NCBI RefSeq assembly: GCF_018617395.1
Contig: NZ_JACSKC010000001.1
Span: forward strand, 1,426,001 to 1,490,000
DNA length: 64,000 nt
Direction: 5' to 3'
Origin: Exiguobacterium sp. s48
GTDB lineage: Bacteria; Bacillota; Bacilli; Exiguobacteriales; Exiguobacteriaceae
The notes below the pieces were generated by a model, which was not told the DNA's origin, searched no databases, and saw only the letters and a program-made list of their open reading frames with translations. Below are positions 1 to 7,827 of the stretch, one piece after another. Position 1 is the first letter of the stretch, and each line of letters opens with the position of its first letter. The position numbers and the translations under genes are program-made.

Positions 1-1350
1 CTGGTCTGAACTGCTCAACAGGGCGAATGTACTCTTGGCGAGATTCGCATTTTGGCTCGCCTCGACTGCCATGTTCCCGATGACATTTTGATAAAATTTA
101 CCAATTGAAGTGGTTGCTGTCGTCGATGCGCCTGTAAACGTGATTTGTGCATGTTTCAAGTTCGCCAATTCAAGAGCCCCACTGCCGTCTCCAATGTTTT
201 GATCTTTTGAGATAGCAATTAAGTTCAAATTCGATAAAATTACCGGATTAACCGTTACGGTTTTCGCATCACCGACAATAAAGAAGTCAATACCGGTTTG
301 ACGAGGGTTGTCTTGTACATTTCCATCGTAAAAAGTCTTGTGCAAATCATTAAACGCAGTCGTAAATTCTTGTGACATGGCATCTAAATCTTTCAACATT
401 TTGGTGAAAGCTCCGTCATGTGCTTCTGTACCGGTAGATGAACCATACATGTCCACGAGGGCTTTCCATTTACCATTTGGTAGGTCGGTAAATGTCAGAG
501 TTGATGTCCCCCCTGCAGCATTCGTTAATGACATATCTTCAATCTTACCAACTCCGCCTGTAAGACCATCCACGAGTGTCACTTCTGTTCCACCAATCGT
601 CAAGCGAATATCAATCCGCCCTTCCGCGACACGTTGCGAATTCCCGCGTGTTTCCCCATTTAGGTAATCGACCGGCACTCGTTCGAATTCGACATACTGT
701 GATAATTCATCCATGTAGCGGTCGCGCTCATCATATAGTTCATTCGGTAGAACCCCGAGTGGTTCCGCATCCCCGATTTGACGGTTGACATCACCGATTT
801 TCGTCAACAAGTCGTTGATTTTTTTTGTGACAACGCCAGCTTCAGTCTTTAAGTCATCCTGCACTTTGGATAACGAAGATGACAAGTAATTGAATGTTTG
901 AGTCAACGTCAATGCTCTCTGTCGAACCACGCTTCTCGCCCCAGTATCATCTGGATTGACTGACAAGTCTTGAAGCGAGGCCCAGAACAAGTCAAGCGAT
1001 TTAGCGAGACCATTCTCTGAGGGTTCGTTGATGATGTCTTCCATTCGACCGAACGCCGCTTCTTTCGTCGCATAGAAGGCGTTCTTCACCGACTCGTCAC
1101 GATACTGTTGATCGATCATGAGATCACGAATCCGAGCGAGCGTCTCTCCGCGTACGCCGGTCCCAAATTGTCCGGCTTTCGTTCCTCCGAAGTTGACCGA
1201 GAGCTGTTCGGTCATCCCAAGTGTGAGTCGTTGGCGTGAATAGCCAGGATTCGAGGCGTTCGCCACGTTATTCCCAGTCGCTTGAAGCGCCCATTGGTGT
1301 GTCGAGAGACTGCGGCGTGCCGTCTCCAATCCCATAAATGTTGAACCCAT
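1..1350 (-). CDS. flgK: flagellar hook-associated protein 1 (partial, C-terminus cut)
   Basis: HAP1 forms the junction between flagellar hook and filament outside the cell. The visible 450 codons start at an ATG at 1350 behind a GGAGG-type ribosome site. The N-terminus has the flagellar rod/hook signature (NNVANASNPGYSRQ near residues 27-40), which distinguishes axial proteins, and long coiled-coil stretches follow. The frame is open to the window edge; the last visible residues (LAKSTFALLSSSDQ) resemble the region just before the usual C-terminal coiled coil, so probably some 50 residues are missing. It lies 12 bases after flgN, its presumed export chaperone, consistent with one transcript. 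Confidence 0.95.
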   Translation of the reverse strand, partial: MGSTFMGLETARRSLSTHQWALQATGNNVANASNPGYSRQRLTLGMTEQLSVNFGGTKAGQFGTGVRGETLARIRDLMIDQQYRDESVKNAFYATKEAAFGRMEDIINEPSENGLAKSLDLFWASLQDLSVNPDDTGARSVVRQRALTLTQTFNYLSSSLSKVQDDLKTEAGVVTKKINDLLTKIGDVNRQIGDAEPLGVLPNELYDERDRYMDELSQYVEFERVPVDYLNGETRGNSQRVAEGRIDIRLTIGGTEVTLVDGLTGGVGKIEDMSLTNAAGGTSTLTFTDLPNGKWKALVDMYGSSTGTEAHDGAFTKMLKDLDAMSQEFTTAFNDLHKTFYDGNVQDNPRQTGIDFFIVGDAKTVTVNPVILSNLNLIAISKDQNIGDGSGALELANLKHAQITFTGASTTATTSIGKFYQNVIGNMAVEASQNANLAKSTFALLSSSDQ

Positions 1351-1362
1351 TACACTTCCTCC

Positions 1363-1719
1363 TTAAACGTCACGGCTGAACGAGCGTGTTTCGAATGCTT
1401 GTTGTCCGTATGTGAAATCATCTGCTTCCGGCATGAGCATGTCTAAATGCCAGGTAATATAACGAAGGGATTGTTCGAGCAGTGTCGCGTTCAATTCGTT
1501 CTGTCGCTTCAACTCGAACAAGACCGGTCTCAATTCCTCTATCTCTTCATCGTCCAATTCATACGTCCCTTGAAGTCGTTCCGCTTCTTTTTGTGAAATT
1601 TGTCGGACGAGTTTCGCTTCTTCTTTGACGAGCGCGCTAAATGCCGCCATGTCATTTTGAATGAGTTGCTGTTCTTTTGCATAGGCCAATTCGAGTAACC
1701 GTTTATGTAATGTGAGCAT
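1363..1719 (-). CDS. flgN: FlgN-type flagellar export chaperone
   Basis: This 118-residue acidic, almost wholly helical protein fits FlgN (YvyG), the cytosolic chaperone that holds FlgK and FlgL before export. Family assignment rests on size, heptad-rich composition and position between flgM and flgK, which is the standard Bacillales order. The ATG at 1719 follows an AGGAGAGA ribosome site. A strong hairpin with a U-tract lies between flgM and this gene, so expression may depend on readthrough or on a separate promoter. Confidence 0.88.
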   Translation of the reverse strand: MLTLHKRLLELAYAKEQQLIQNDMAAFSALVKEEAKLVRQISQKEAERLQGTYELDDEEIEELRPVLFELKRQNELNATLLEQSLRYITWHLDMLMPEADDFTYGQQAFETRSFSRDV

Positions 1720-1745
1720 GAGTCTCTCCTTTTTTCAAAAAAAGA

Positions 1746-1782
1746 GCCGACTAAAGAAAGGGGTACCCCTTATTTAGTCAGC
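1746..1782 (-). terminator. intrinsic terminator between flgM and flgN
   Basis: The 10-base arms at 1746-1755 and 1773-1782 pair with one mismatch and enclose a further perfect palindrome (AAGGGGTACCCCTT). On the minus strand the hairpin is followed by a run of T at 1743-1735. It would end or attenuate transcription after flgM. Confidence 0.75.
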
Positions 1783-1833
1783 TTCCGTGCCATGTTATTC
1801 AGTGCGAAGGCCTCAAACGGACCTCGCTTCCAT

Positions 1834-2085
1834 TCATCCTTGTAGAAAGCGTTTAGCGATTTCACGCGCGTCCCGTGAATACGTGCCCGTATCAATCTCT
1901 GCTTTCAAAGCGTCGATTTTTGCGAGACGATCCGGATGTTTCACCGGTTCTTCAAACCGGGCGCGAGCTTCCGCCGAGATTGACAATTGGTCCGTTTGGC
2001 GTGATTGCGCGGGCTTCGGCTCGACTTGCGTTTTCTTTTCATAAGTGTTCGGTAAATGTACCCACTTGGCTGAATCGATGCGCAT
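1834..2085 (-). CDS. flgM: anti-sigma factor FlgM (negative regulator of flagellin synthesis)
   Basis: FlgM binds the flagellar sigma factor (SigD/FliA) until the hook-basal body is finished. The 83-residue protein has the family layout: a disordered Gln/Lys/Pro-rich N-half, a motif with SISAEARARFEE, then the C-terminal helix where R, KID, LK, I and TY residues are conserved (LAKIDALKAEIDTGTYSRD). The start at 2085 follows AAGAGGGGGAA. It lies 23 bases after yvyF, as in Bacillus. Confidence 0.93.
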   Translation of the reverse strand: MRIDSAKWVHLPNTYEKKTQVEPKPAQSRQTDQLSISAEARARFEEPVKHPDRLAKIDALKAEIDTGTYSRDAREIAKRFLQG

Positions 2086-2108
2086 GCGTCTTCCCCCTCT
2101 TCATGATG

Positions 2109-2495
2109 TTAATCCAAACGATAAGCGCGGACACTTGACTGTTTCTTCAAGCTATCCTGTAGACTAGACAGTTCCTTCTGCATATCTCTCTGGCAGTTCG
2201 AACAAATTTTCCCTTCGTTCGTCGGCTGACCACAACGGACGCAGCTGATGGCAAGCGCCGGGTTGTCCTTGATAATCAAGCGTCCTTCATGGATATACCG
2301 CGTGATATCAAGTTCAGAGATTCCCGTCGCTTCGACAAGACCTCCGATGGTCGTTTGTTTGTTGGCTGGCTCACGAATGAAGTCACGAACTTTTAAAAAG
2401 TTCTTATAATCAACCTCATTACATGATGGACAATACGGTGAACGACTCTGTTTCATAAACAAACGTCCACACATTTGGCAAGTTGCTGCATCCAT
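2109..2495 (-). CDS. yvyF: YvyF-like flagellar operon zinc-ribbon protein
   Basis: The protein matches the YvyF family found between comFC and flgM in Bacillales. Two CxxC pairs near the N-terminus (CQMC, CPSC) and two near residue 87-100 (CVRC, CSNC) look like zinc ribbons flanking a MerR-like helical part (SELDITRYIHEGRL). The exact role is unsettled; in Bacillus it has been linked to FlgM control. I chose the ATG at 2495, which has an AGAGGTG site six bases upstream; a GTG three codons earlier is possible. Confidence 0.85.
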   Translation of the reverse strand: MDAATCQMCGRLFMKQSRSPYCPSCNEVDYKNFLKVRDFIREPANKQTTIGGLVEATGISELDITRYIHEGRLIIKDNPALAISCVRCGQPTNEGKICSNCQRDMQKELSSLQDSLKKQSSVRAYRLD

Positions 2496-2513
2496 TGGTT
2501 TCACCTCTGCTCT

Positions 2514-3182
2514 TTATATCGGACGCGATTTCGATTTGTTTAGCGCTCGAAATAAGCAAATCGCAGAAACTTCTGATGCACCTGCCTGTCGCAACGAAAA
2601 TGCCGCCTGTTGAAGGGTCGTCCCCGTCGTATAGACGTCGTCTACAAGAATGATTTTCCCACATTTCACTGAAGTTGGTACAGTGAAAGGATTCGTTCGG
2701 TGTCGTCTTCCTTCTTTCCCGAGTTCACGTTGACTTGAAACCTCCGTTTTTTCGAGAAGCTGTCGCGTCGGACCGATACATCGTGCGAGTACCTCTGCCT
2801 GATTGAAGCGACGTATCTGAAGCCGCTCCCTACTCACTGGAATCGGAACATAGGTCACGTTAGATGAACGTAATGCCCGAAGCGCTGGCGCGACCGATGA
2901 GGCGATGACGACATCCCCACTGAATTTAAAGCGATGTAGCCAGTTAATCCCTGCCTCATCGTATGCGTATATGCAGCGGACTATCAAATCGAGACCGAGC
3001 GCAAGCCAACGGATGCAGTCCGAACACGTTTCACCAGTCTCATTCGGTTGACCACAGCGTGGGCAACCCGTCCCGAGCGGCGTCAGTTTTGACTCGCACG
3101 AAGGACACACCCAGTCACGTCGCCATAATGTGGCAGGGGTCCACGGGACGGTCATCGACTCATGACAAAGAAGACATTTCAT
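2514..3182 (-). CDS. comFC: ComFC-type phosphoribosyltransferase-like competence protein
   Basis: ComFC is needed for efficient DNA uptake and works with the ComFA motor. The 222-residue product has an N-terminal four-cysteine zinc module (CLLC, CPSC) plus CPRCG and CSDC, then a PRTase-like fold with the PRPP-loop signature IILVDDVYTTGTTL near residue 175-190. Length is normal for the family. Its ATG overlaps the comFA stop codon as ATGA, so translation is probably coupled. ComFB, which separates the two in B. subtilis, is not present here. Confidence 0.93.
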   Translation of the reverse strand: MKCLLCHESMTVPWTPATLWRRDWVCPSCESKLTPLGTGCPRCGQPNETGETCSDCIRWLALGLDLIVRCIYAYDEAGINWLHRFKFSGDVVIASSVAPALRALRSSNVTYVPIPVSRERLQIRRFNQAEVLARCIGPTRQLLEKTEVSSQRELGKEGRRHRTNPFTVPTSVKCGKIILVDDVYTTGTTLQQAAFSLRQAGASEVSAICLFRALNKSKSRPI

Positions 3183-4336
3183 CGCCGATTCGCCTCCTTG
3201 ATCTTCCGGATGGCAACATCTTGACGAAACGTCCGCTCCTTGTAAAAGAAACAGACCTCTCCTGTCGGCGCGTCCGGTTTCCGCCCCGCCCGACCTGCCA
3301 TCTGAATGAGACCCCGTGTCGAGAAGAGACGATGTTCGCTCTCAAGTACCCCGACCTGTACATCCCGGACCGTCATCCCCCGCTCCCAAATCGAGGTCGC
3401 AAGGACGACCCCGTTCGTCTCTTGGAGCCAGTGAAGGGCGTCGGTCCGCTCCTCGGTCTCGGCCGATACTGTCCGACAGGTTAGTCCCGCACCTTCTAAC
3501 GTCTCGCGGTACCGCTCCAAGTCAGCCTTCGTTGGGACGAACAAGAGACGTGGTTTCAAGGCGTGACGTCGACATAAGGCTATGAGTCGCTCGTCGGACT
3601 GTTTGACGAGTGTCGGGACCGGCAAATCAAATCCGTGATAGCGACGCGACAGATAAACCGTCGGAAACAACTGCTGCCAAACGGTCGGGGTCGCCGTGAT
3701 GAATAAGAAGACACCTCTCCCGGCACGCCGAATCGTATTCCATAGCGCCACGTCAAAGGCAAACGGGAAGGCATCGGACTCATCGACGACCACATAATCG
3801 AAGACGTCCCGTACATTCATGAGTAACGGCGCGGTCGCCACCGTGATCATCCCGATGGAGTCTTTATCCCCGCCCCCGTATCGCCTCGTGACAGGCACGG
3901 TGAATGCTCGTTCAAGTCGTTCCACCCATTCGATGGCGACATCTTTCCGCGGGGACACAATCAGTACACGCTTCCCTTCATTGACGACCCGCTCAATCAC
4001 CGGGAACGTCATCTCCGTCTTACCAGCCCCGCACACCGCATGCACGAGCCCCGTCTTTCGTTCGTCCCACCACGTGAGCAAGCGATTCGCGACCCGCGTT
4101 TGGTCGGGGGCGAGCTCGAACGGCATCGTCAAATCGGTCGTTTCGAGAGGTGTCGTGATGTCCCGCTCCTCTAGATAATCACAGCGACAGACACGCCCGA
4201 GGTATAGACAATTTCGACAATAGGCACAACTTCCGTGATGACAAGTGAACGTCCGAACGTCTGTGCTGAGGCAGCGTTGGCAAATGCCGAAGCGGATGGC
4301 CCGTTTTCCTGCCTGAGCGACGATGAGTTCTCCCAT
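3179..4336 (-). CDS. comFA: ComFA DNA-uptake ATPase (DEAD-box-like helicase)
   Basis: ComFA powers single-strand DNA import through ComEC during transformation. The chain has a four-cysteine zinc finger at about residues 20-52 (CQRC, CAYC and CRC motifs), Walker A in AVCGAGKTE, a DESD variant of the DEAD box in VVVDESDAF, SAT-like motif III (FITATPT), and motif VI in QMAGRAGRK. I chose the ATG at 4336 because AAAGGAGT lies just upstream; the eight extra upstream residues have no ribosome site. Codons and length (385 residues) are normal, so the gene looks intact. Confidence 0.95.
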   Translation of the reverse strand: MGELIVAQAGKRAIRFGICQRCLSTDVRTFTCHHGSCAYCRNCLYLGRVCRCDYLEERDITTPLETTDLTMPFELAPDQTRVANRLLTWWDERKTGLVHAVCGAGKTEMTFPVIERVVNEGKRVLIVSPRKDVAIEWVERLERAFTVPVTRRYGGGDKDSIGMITVATAPLLMNVRDVFDYVVVDESDAFPFAFDVALWNTIRRAGRGVFLFITATPTVWQQLFPTVYLSRRYHGFDLPVPTLVKQSDERLIALCRRHALKPRLLFVPTKADLERYRETLEGAGLTCRTVSAETEERTDALHWLQETNGVVLATSIWERGMTVRDVQVGVLESEHRLFSTRGLIQMAGRAGRKPDAPTGEVCFFYKERTFRQDVAIRKIKEANRR

Positions 4337-4427
4337 GACTTTACTCCTTTTTGTCCTCACGCTACCAAAACGGCTATATGAATGCGATTCGACTTATCTA
4401 AGACAACATAGACCCATTACACAAATA

Positions 4428-4451
4428 GGACCCGACGAAAGCGTCGGGTCC
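4428..4451 (-). terminator. terminator of the treP-treA operon
   Basis: A GC-rich hairpin with ten-base arms (GGACCCGACG and its complement) and a tiny GAAA-like loop lies six bases after the treA stop codon. The following T-run on the minus strand is weak (TATTTGTG), so termination may be incomplete. Confidence 0.65.
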
Positions 4452-4457
4452 CATCTG

Positions 4458-6092
4458 TTACTTCTGTTTGTAGAACATGATTGCCTCGTACGGACGAAGG
4501 GACAACGTCGTCCCGTCGAGCTCAGGCACGTCGTAGTTGTGGCTGACAACGCTCACCTGCTCGAAACCTTCCGGAATCGTGTACGTCGTTTCGGTTCCAT
4601 AGAAGTTGGCGACGACGAGAAGCTCCTCGCGGTCGGTCTTCCGTGTATATGCCCAAACGTCTAACGAATCAGGCGTAAGGAGCGTATAGTCCCCGTCCGT
4701 CAAGACGTCAAGTTCTTTTCGTAACGCAATCAAGTTCTTGTAGTGGTAGAACACCGAGTTCGGGTCAAGGAGCGCCGTCTCGACGTTCACGTCCTCATAG
4801 TTCGGTGCCACGTTGATCCACGGCGTGCCACTCGTGAAGCCGGCATGCGTCGTCGCATCCCACTGCATCGGTGTCCGCGAGTTGTCGCGTGACTTCTGTT
4901 TGATGGCGGCCATCATGTCTTCATGCGACACGCCCTCTTCCCGCTTCAACTTATAGATGTTGAGCGTCTCGATATCCCGATACTCGTCGAGCGAGTCGAA
5001 GCCGGGATTCGTCATCCCAATTTCTTCCCCTTGATAGATGTACGGTGTCCCTTGAAGGCCATGGAGCACTGTCGCAAGCATCTTCGCGCTCTCGACGCGG
5101 TGGTTCGTGTCGTTCCCGAAACGGCTGACGACACGCGGTTGGTCGTGGTTGCACCAGAAGATGGCGTTCCATCCTTTCCCGTGCATCCCTTGTTGCCACG
5201 TCGACATGATGTTTTTTAATTGAATGAAGTCGAACGGCGCCGCGACGAACTTCTCTCCATTCGGATAGTCGACTTTCAAGTGGTGGAAGCTGAACGTCAT
5301 GCTGAGCTCGTTCTCATCCGGGTTTGAATAGCGGACGCAGTGGTCGAGCGTCGTCGAAGACATCTCCCCGACCGTGATGACGTCGTGCCCGTCGAATACT
5401 TCCCGGTTCATCTCTTTTAAATATTCGTGGATGCGTGGACCGTCCGTATAGAACTTGCGACCGTCCGACTTATCTTCCGGGAAGTCCTGTTCTTTTGAAA
5501 TGAGGTTGATGACGTCGAGACGGAATCCTTTGATTCCTTTTTTACGCCAGAATCGCATCATCTCGTAGACGTCCTCGCGCATCTGTTCATTCTCCCAGTT
5601 CAGGTCGGCCTGGGTCACGTCGAACAAGTGAAGGTAGTATTGTCCGCTCTTCTCATCATATTCCCACGCATTCCCTCCGAACTTGGACTCCCAGTTCGTT
5701 GGTTCGTCACGCCAGATGTAATAGTCACGGTACCGCTCGTCTCCTGCCAATGATTTTTGGAACCATTCGTGCTCGGTCGACGAGTGGTTGACGACGATGT
5801 CCATCATAAGGCCGATGCCCCGCGCCTCTGCTTCACGAATCAATTCGTCGAGGTCTTCCATCGTCCCGTAAGACGGGTCGATGGCATAGTAATCACTCAC
5901 ATCATAGCCGTTATCGTGTTGAGGTGACTGATAGACAGGTGTCATCCAAATGTATTCGATGCCGAGTTCTGCCAAATAATCCAGCTTCGCCGTCACCCCT
6001 TTGATTGATCCGGTCGCATTCCCTTCCGGACTGTAAAAGCTTTTCGGGTAAATTTGATAGACGACTGATTTGCGCCAATTTTTCTGTGTCAT
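4458..6092 (-). CDS. treA: trehalose-6-phosphate hydrolase (alpha,alpha-phosphotrehalase, GH13)
   Basis: This enzyme splits cytosolic trehalose-6-phosphate, made by the PTS, into glucose and glucose-6-phosphate. It is a 544-residue GH13 enzyme of the oligo-1,6-glucosidase branch: the barrel opens with WWRK-like NWRKSVVYQIYPKSF, and the catalytic residues are Asp193 (GFRLDVIN), Glu243 (VGEMSS) and Asp317 (CNHDQPR). Phosphotrehalase rather than alpha-glucosidase is inferred from the operon with treP and treR. The ATG at 6092 is preferred because AAAGGAG lies nine bases upstream; the ATG at 6101 directly abuts that site. Confidence 0.93.
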   Translation of the reverse strand: MTQKNWRKSVVYQIYPKSFYSPEGNATGSIKGVTAKLDYLAELGIEYIWMTPVYQSPQHDNGYDVSDYYAIDPSYGTMEDLDELIREAEARGIGLMMDIVVNHSSTEHEWFQKSLAGDERYRDYYIWRDEPTNWESKFGGNAWEYDEKSGQYYLHLFDVTQADLNWENEQMREDVYEMMRFWRKKGIKGFRLDVINLISKEQDFPEDKSDGRKFYTDGPRIHEYLKEMNREVFDGHDVITVGEMSSTTLDHCVRYSNPDENELSMTFSFHHLKVDYPNGEKFVAAPFDFIQLKNIMSTWQQGMHGKGWNAIFWCNHDQPRVVSRFGNDTNHRVESAKMLATVLHGLQGTPYIYQGEEIGMTNPGFDSLDEYRDIETLNIYKLKREEGVSHEDMMAAIKQKSRDNSRTPMQWDATTHAGFTSGTPWINVAPNYEDVNVETALLDPNSVFYHYKNLIALRKELDVLTDGDYTLLTPDSLDVWAYTRKTDREELLVVANFYGTETTYTIPEGFEQVSVVSHNYDVPELDGTTLSLRPYEAIMFYKQK

Positions 6093-6174
6093 CAACGACA
6101 TCTCCTTTTTGTAAGAGTTTTCATTTCAATAAGAAAGAGGGAAGAACTGCCGTCCCTCCCTCCCGAGTCAATGC

Positions 6175-7623
6175 TTATGCGACTTTATTTTCTTCGATTT
6201 CACCTTTTTTCATGTAGCGCTTCGACAAGATGAATGTGAGCGCGAACGGTACGATGATCGCGATGACCATGCCTACGATGAAGAGAAGGATCTTATCTGT
6301 GAAAATGGAGAGGAATCCAGGGAGCCCTCCGACTCCGATGGCGATGGCTTGAACATCGTTCAATGTGATGAAGATGGCAGCGATCGCTGACCCGATCATG
6401 GCTGAATAGAACGGGAATTTATTTGGTAAGTTGACCCCGAACATGGCCGGCTCCGTAATTCCGAAGTAAGCCGAGATGGCTGAAGTCGACGCCATGCTCT
6501 TTTGTTTCGCATTGTGTTTGTAGACGAAGAACATCGCGAGTGCGGCCGAACCTTGGGCGATGTTTGAGAGTGCGATCATCGGCCAGATGAACGTACCGCC
6601 TGTATCGGCGATCAACTGAAGGTCGATGGCGATGAACAAGTGGTGCATCCCTGTGACGACGAGCGGCGCGTAGAACAATCCGAAGAGGAGTGCCCCGACG
6701 ACCGGTACGGCTTCAAACGTGTTGACGAGTCCTGTCGCGATCACATTCCCGATTCCGCGTGTGACCGGTCCAACGATTGCGAGTGCAAGGAATCCAGTGA
6801 CGACGATTGTTGTGATCGGCACGACCAAGAGTTGAATGGCGTTCGGTACACGTTTTTTCAAGAACATCTCGATTTGGCTCAAGATATAGGCTGCGGCGAG
6901 GACCGGCAAGATTTGACCTTGATAGCCGACTTTCTCGATTTCGAAGAGTCCGAGGATATTGAACGTCGGTACTTCTCCTTCAAGTGCCGCCGTCCCGTAG
7001 CCCCATGCGTTCAAGAGGTCCGGGTGAACGAGCAAGAGACCCATGACGATCCCGAGTACTTCGCTCCCGCCGAAACGTTTCGTCGCCGACCAACCGACGA
7101 GTGCCGGTAAGAAGACGAATGACGTGTTCGCCATCATGTTAATGAGATCCCAAAGTCCTTGTAAGTTTGGATACGCCTCGATGAGTGTCTTTCCGTCGAT
7201 GAATAGACCTTCTGAAGCGAGTAAGTTGTTGATCCCCATGAGGAGACCGGCCACGATGATGGCTGGAATGATCGGCATAAAGACGTCAGAGAAGACTTTG
7301 ACGAGTTTTTGAAGCGGATTCATTTTTTTGCCGCCCGCGGATTTGACCTCGGCGACCGTTGCCGCCTCAAGTCCGGCGAGCTTGATGAACTCGGCATAGA
7401 CGCGATCGACATCGCCGGCTCCAATAACGATCTGATACACGCCGGAGTTCTCGAACGCCCCTTTGACGAGATCGATTTCTTTCACACGTGCCTCGTTGAC
7501 TTTTGATTGATCTTTAAGAGAGAGACGGAGACGCGTCACACAGTGTGCGGCCTTGTCCACGTTGTCTTTGCCTCCGATCGCGTCTAAGATCTCAGCGGCA
7601 ATTTGACGATAATCTGCCTTCAT
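6175..7623 (-). CDS. treP: PTS trehalose-specific EIIBC component
   Basis: TreP imports trehalose and phosphorylates it. The 482-residue protein starts with an EIIB domain carrying the phospho-accepting Cys28 in AAHCVTRLR, followed by a glucose-superfamily EIIC membrane domain from about residue 105 with around ten membrane segments and the conserved GITEPAMFGVNLP loop. There is no IIA domain: the protein ends in a short lysine-rich tail. Phosphate must come from a separate EIIA(Glc)-type protein, and one is encoded at 23204-23704. The start follows AAAGGAGG. It is the first gene of the operon under the operators at 7691-7734. Confidence 0.95.
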   Translation of the reverse strand: MKADYRQIAAEILDAIGGKDNVDKAAHCVTRLRLSLKDQSKVNEARVKEIDLVKGAFENSGVYQIVIGAGDVDRVYAEFIKLAGLEAATVAEVKSAGGKKMNPLQKLVKVFSDVFMPIIPAIIVAGLLMGINNLLASEGLFIDGKTLIEAYPNLQGLWDLINMMANTSFVFLPALVGWSATKRFGGSEVLGIVMGLLLVHPDLLNAWGYGTAALEGEVPTFNILGLFEIEKVGYQGQILPVLAAAYILSQIEMFLKKRVPNAIQLLVVPITTIVVTGFLALAIVGPVTRGIGNVIATGLVNTFEAVPVVGALLFGLFYAPLVVTGMHHLFIAIDLQLIADTGGTFIWPMIALSNIAQGSAALAMFFVYKHNAKQKSMASTSAISAYFGITEPAMFGVNLPNKFPFYSAMIGSAIAAIFITLNDVQAIAIGVGGLPGFLSIFTDKILLFIVGMVIAIIVPFALTFILSKRYMKKGEIEENKVA

Positions 7624-7656
7624 GTTGAATGTCCTCCTTTGTTTGAAAACTATAAA

Positions 7657-7670
7657 TGAAAACGGTTACT
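7657..7670 (-). promoter_or_regulatory. cre site (CcpA) downstream of the tre promoter
   Basis: TGAAAACGGTTACT matches 13 of 14 positions of the catabolite-responsive element consensus. It lies about 10-20 bases after the predicted transcription start and 34 bases before treP, a placement typical of CcpA roadblock repression in the presence of glucose. Confidence 0.75.
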
Positions 7671-7685
7671 TATGAGTACAAACAA

Positions 7686-7715
7686 AGTATAACTTATCTA
7701 TATAAGTTAAGTCAA
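7686..7715 (-). promoter_or_regulatory. SigA-type promoter of treP-treA
   Basis: On the minus strand TTGACT (7715-7710) and TATACT (7691-7686) are separated by 18 bases. The spacer is filled by one TreR-operator candidate, so a bound repressor would block RNA polymerase directly. Confidence 0.75.
7691..7708. promoter_or_regulatory. TreR operator candidate 1
   Basis: AACTTATCTATATAAGTT is an inverted repeat with seven-base arms around a four-base centre. It sits inside the promoter spacer. A second copy with 17 of 18 bases identical lies in opposite orientation at 7717-7734. Confidence 0.65.
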
Positions 7716-7716
7716 C

Positions 7717-7734
7717 AACTCATATAGATAAGTT
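7717..7734. promoter_or_regulatory. TreR operator candidate 2
   Basis: AACTCATATAGATAAGTT is the reverse complement of operator 1 with one change. It lies just upstream of the -35 box. The two sites together form a larger perfect 17-base inverted repeat (7688-7704 with 7722-7738), which suits cooperative binding of a GntR-family dimer pair. Confidence 0.6.
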
Positions 7735-7800
7735 ATACGTGAAGGTTTTGTCTCGTGATTTACTGTTAAATTTTCCCTGTGTCGACTTCGGTCAAACAAA

Positions 7801-7827
7801 AAACCTCTTCCTGTACGAAAGAGGTTT
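7801..7827 (-). terminator. terminator of treR
   Basis: Arms AAACCTCTT and AAGAGGTTT enclose a nine-base loop, and the minus strand continues into a run of T. The hairpin overlaps the treR stop codon and separates treR from the treP promoter. Confidence 0.8.

Noticed and set aside
338-788. Plus-strand ORFs inside flgK
   Set aside because: They are antisense shadows of the FlgK frame.
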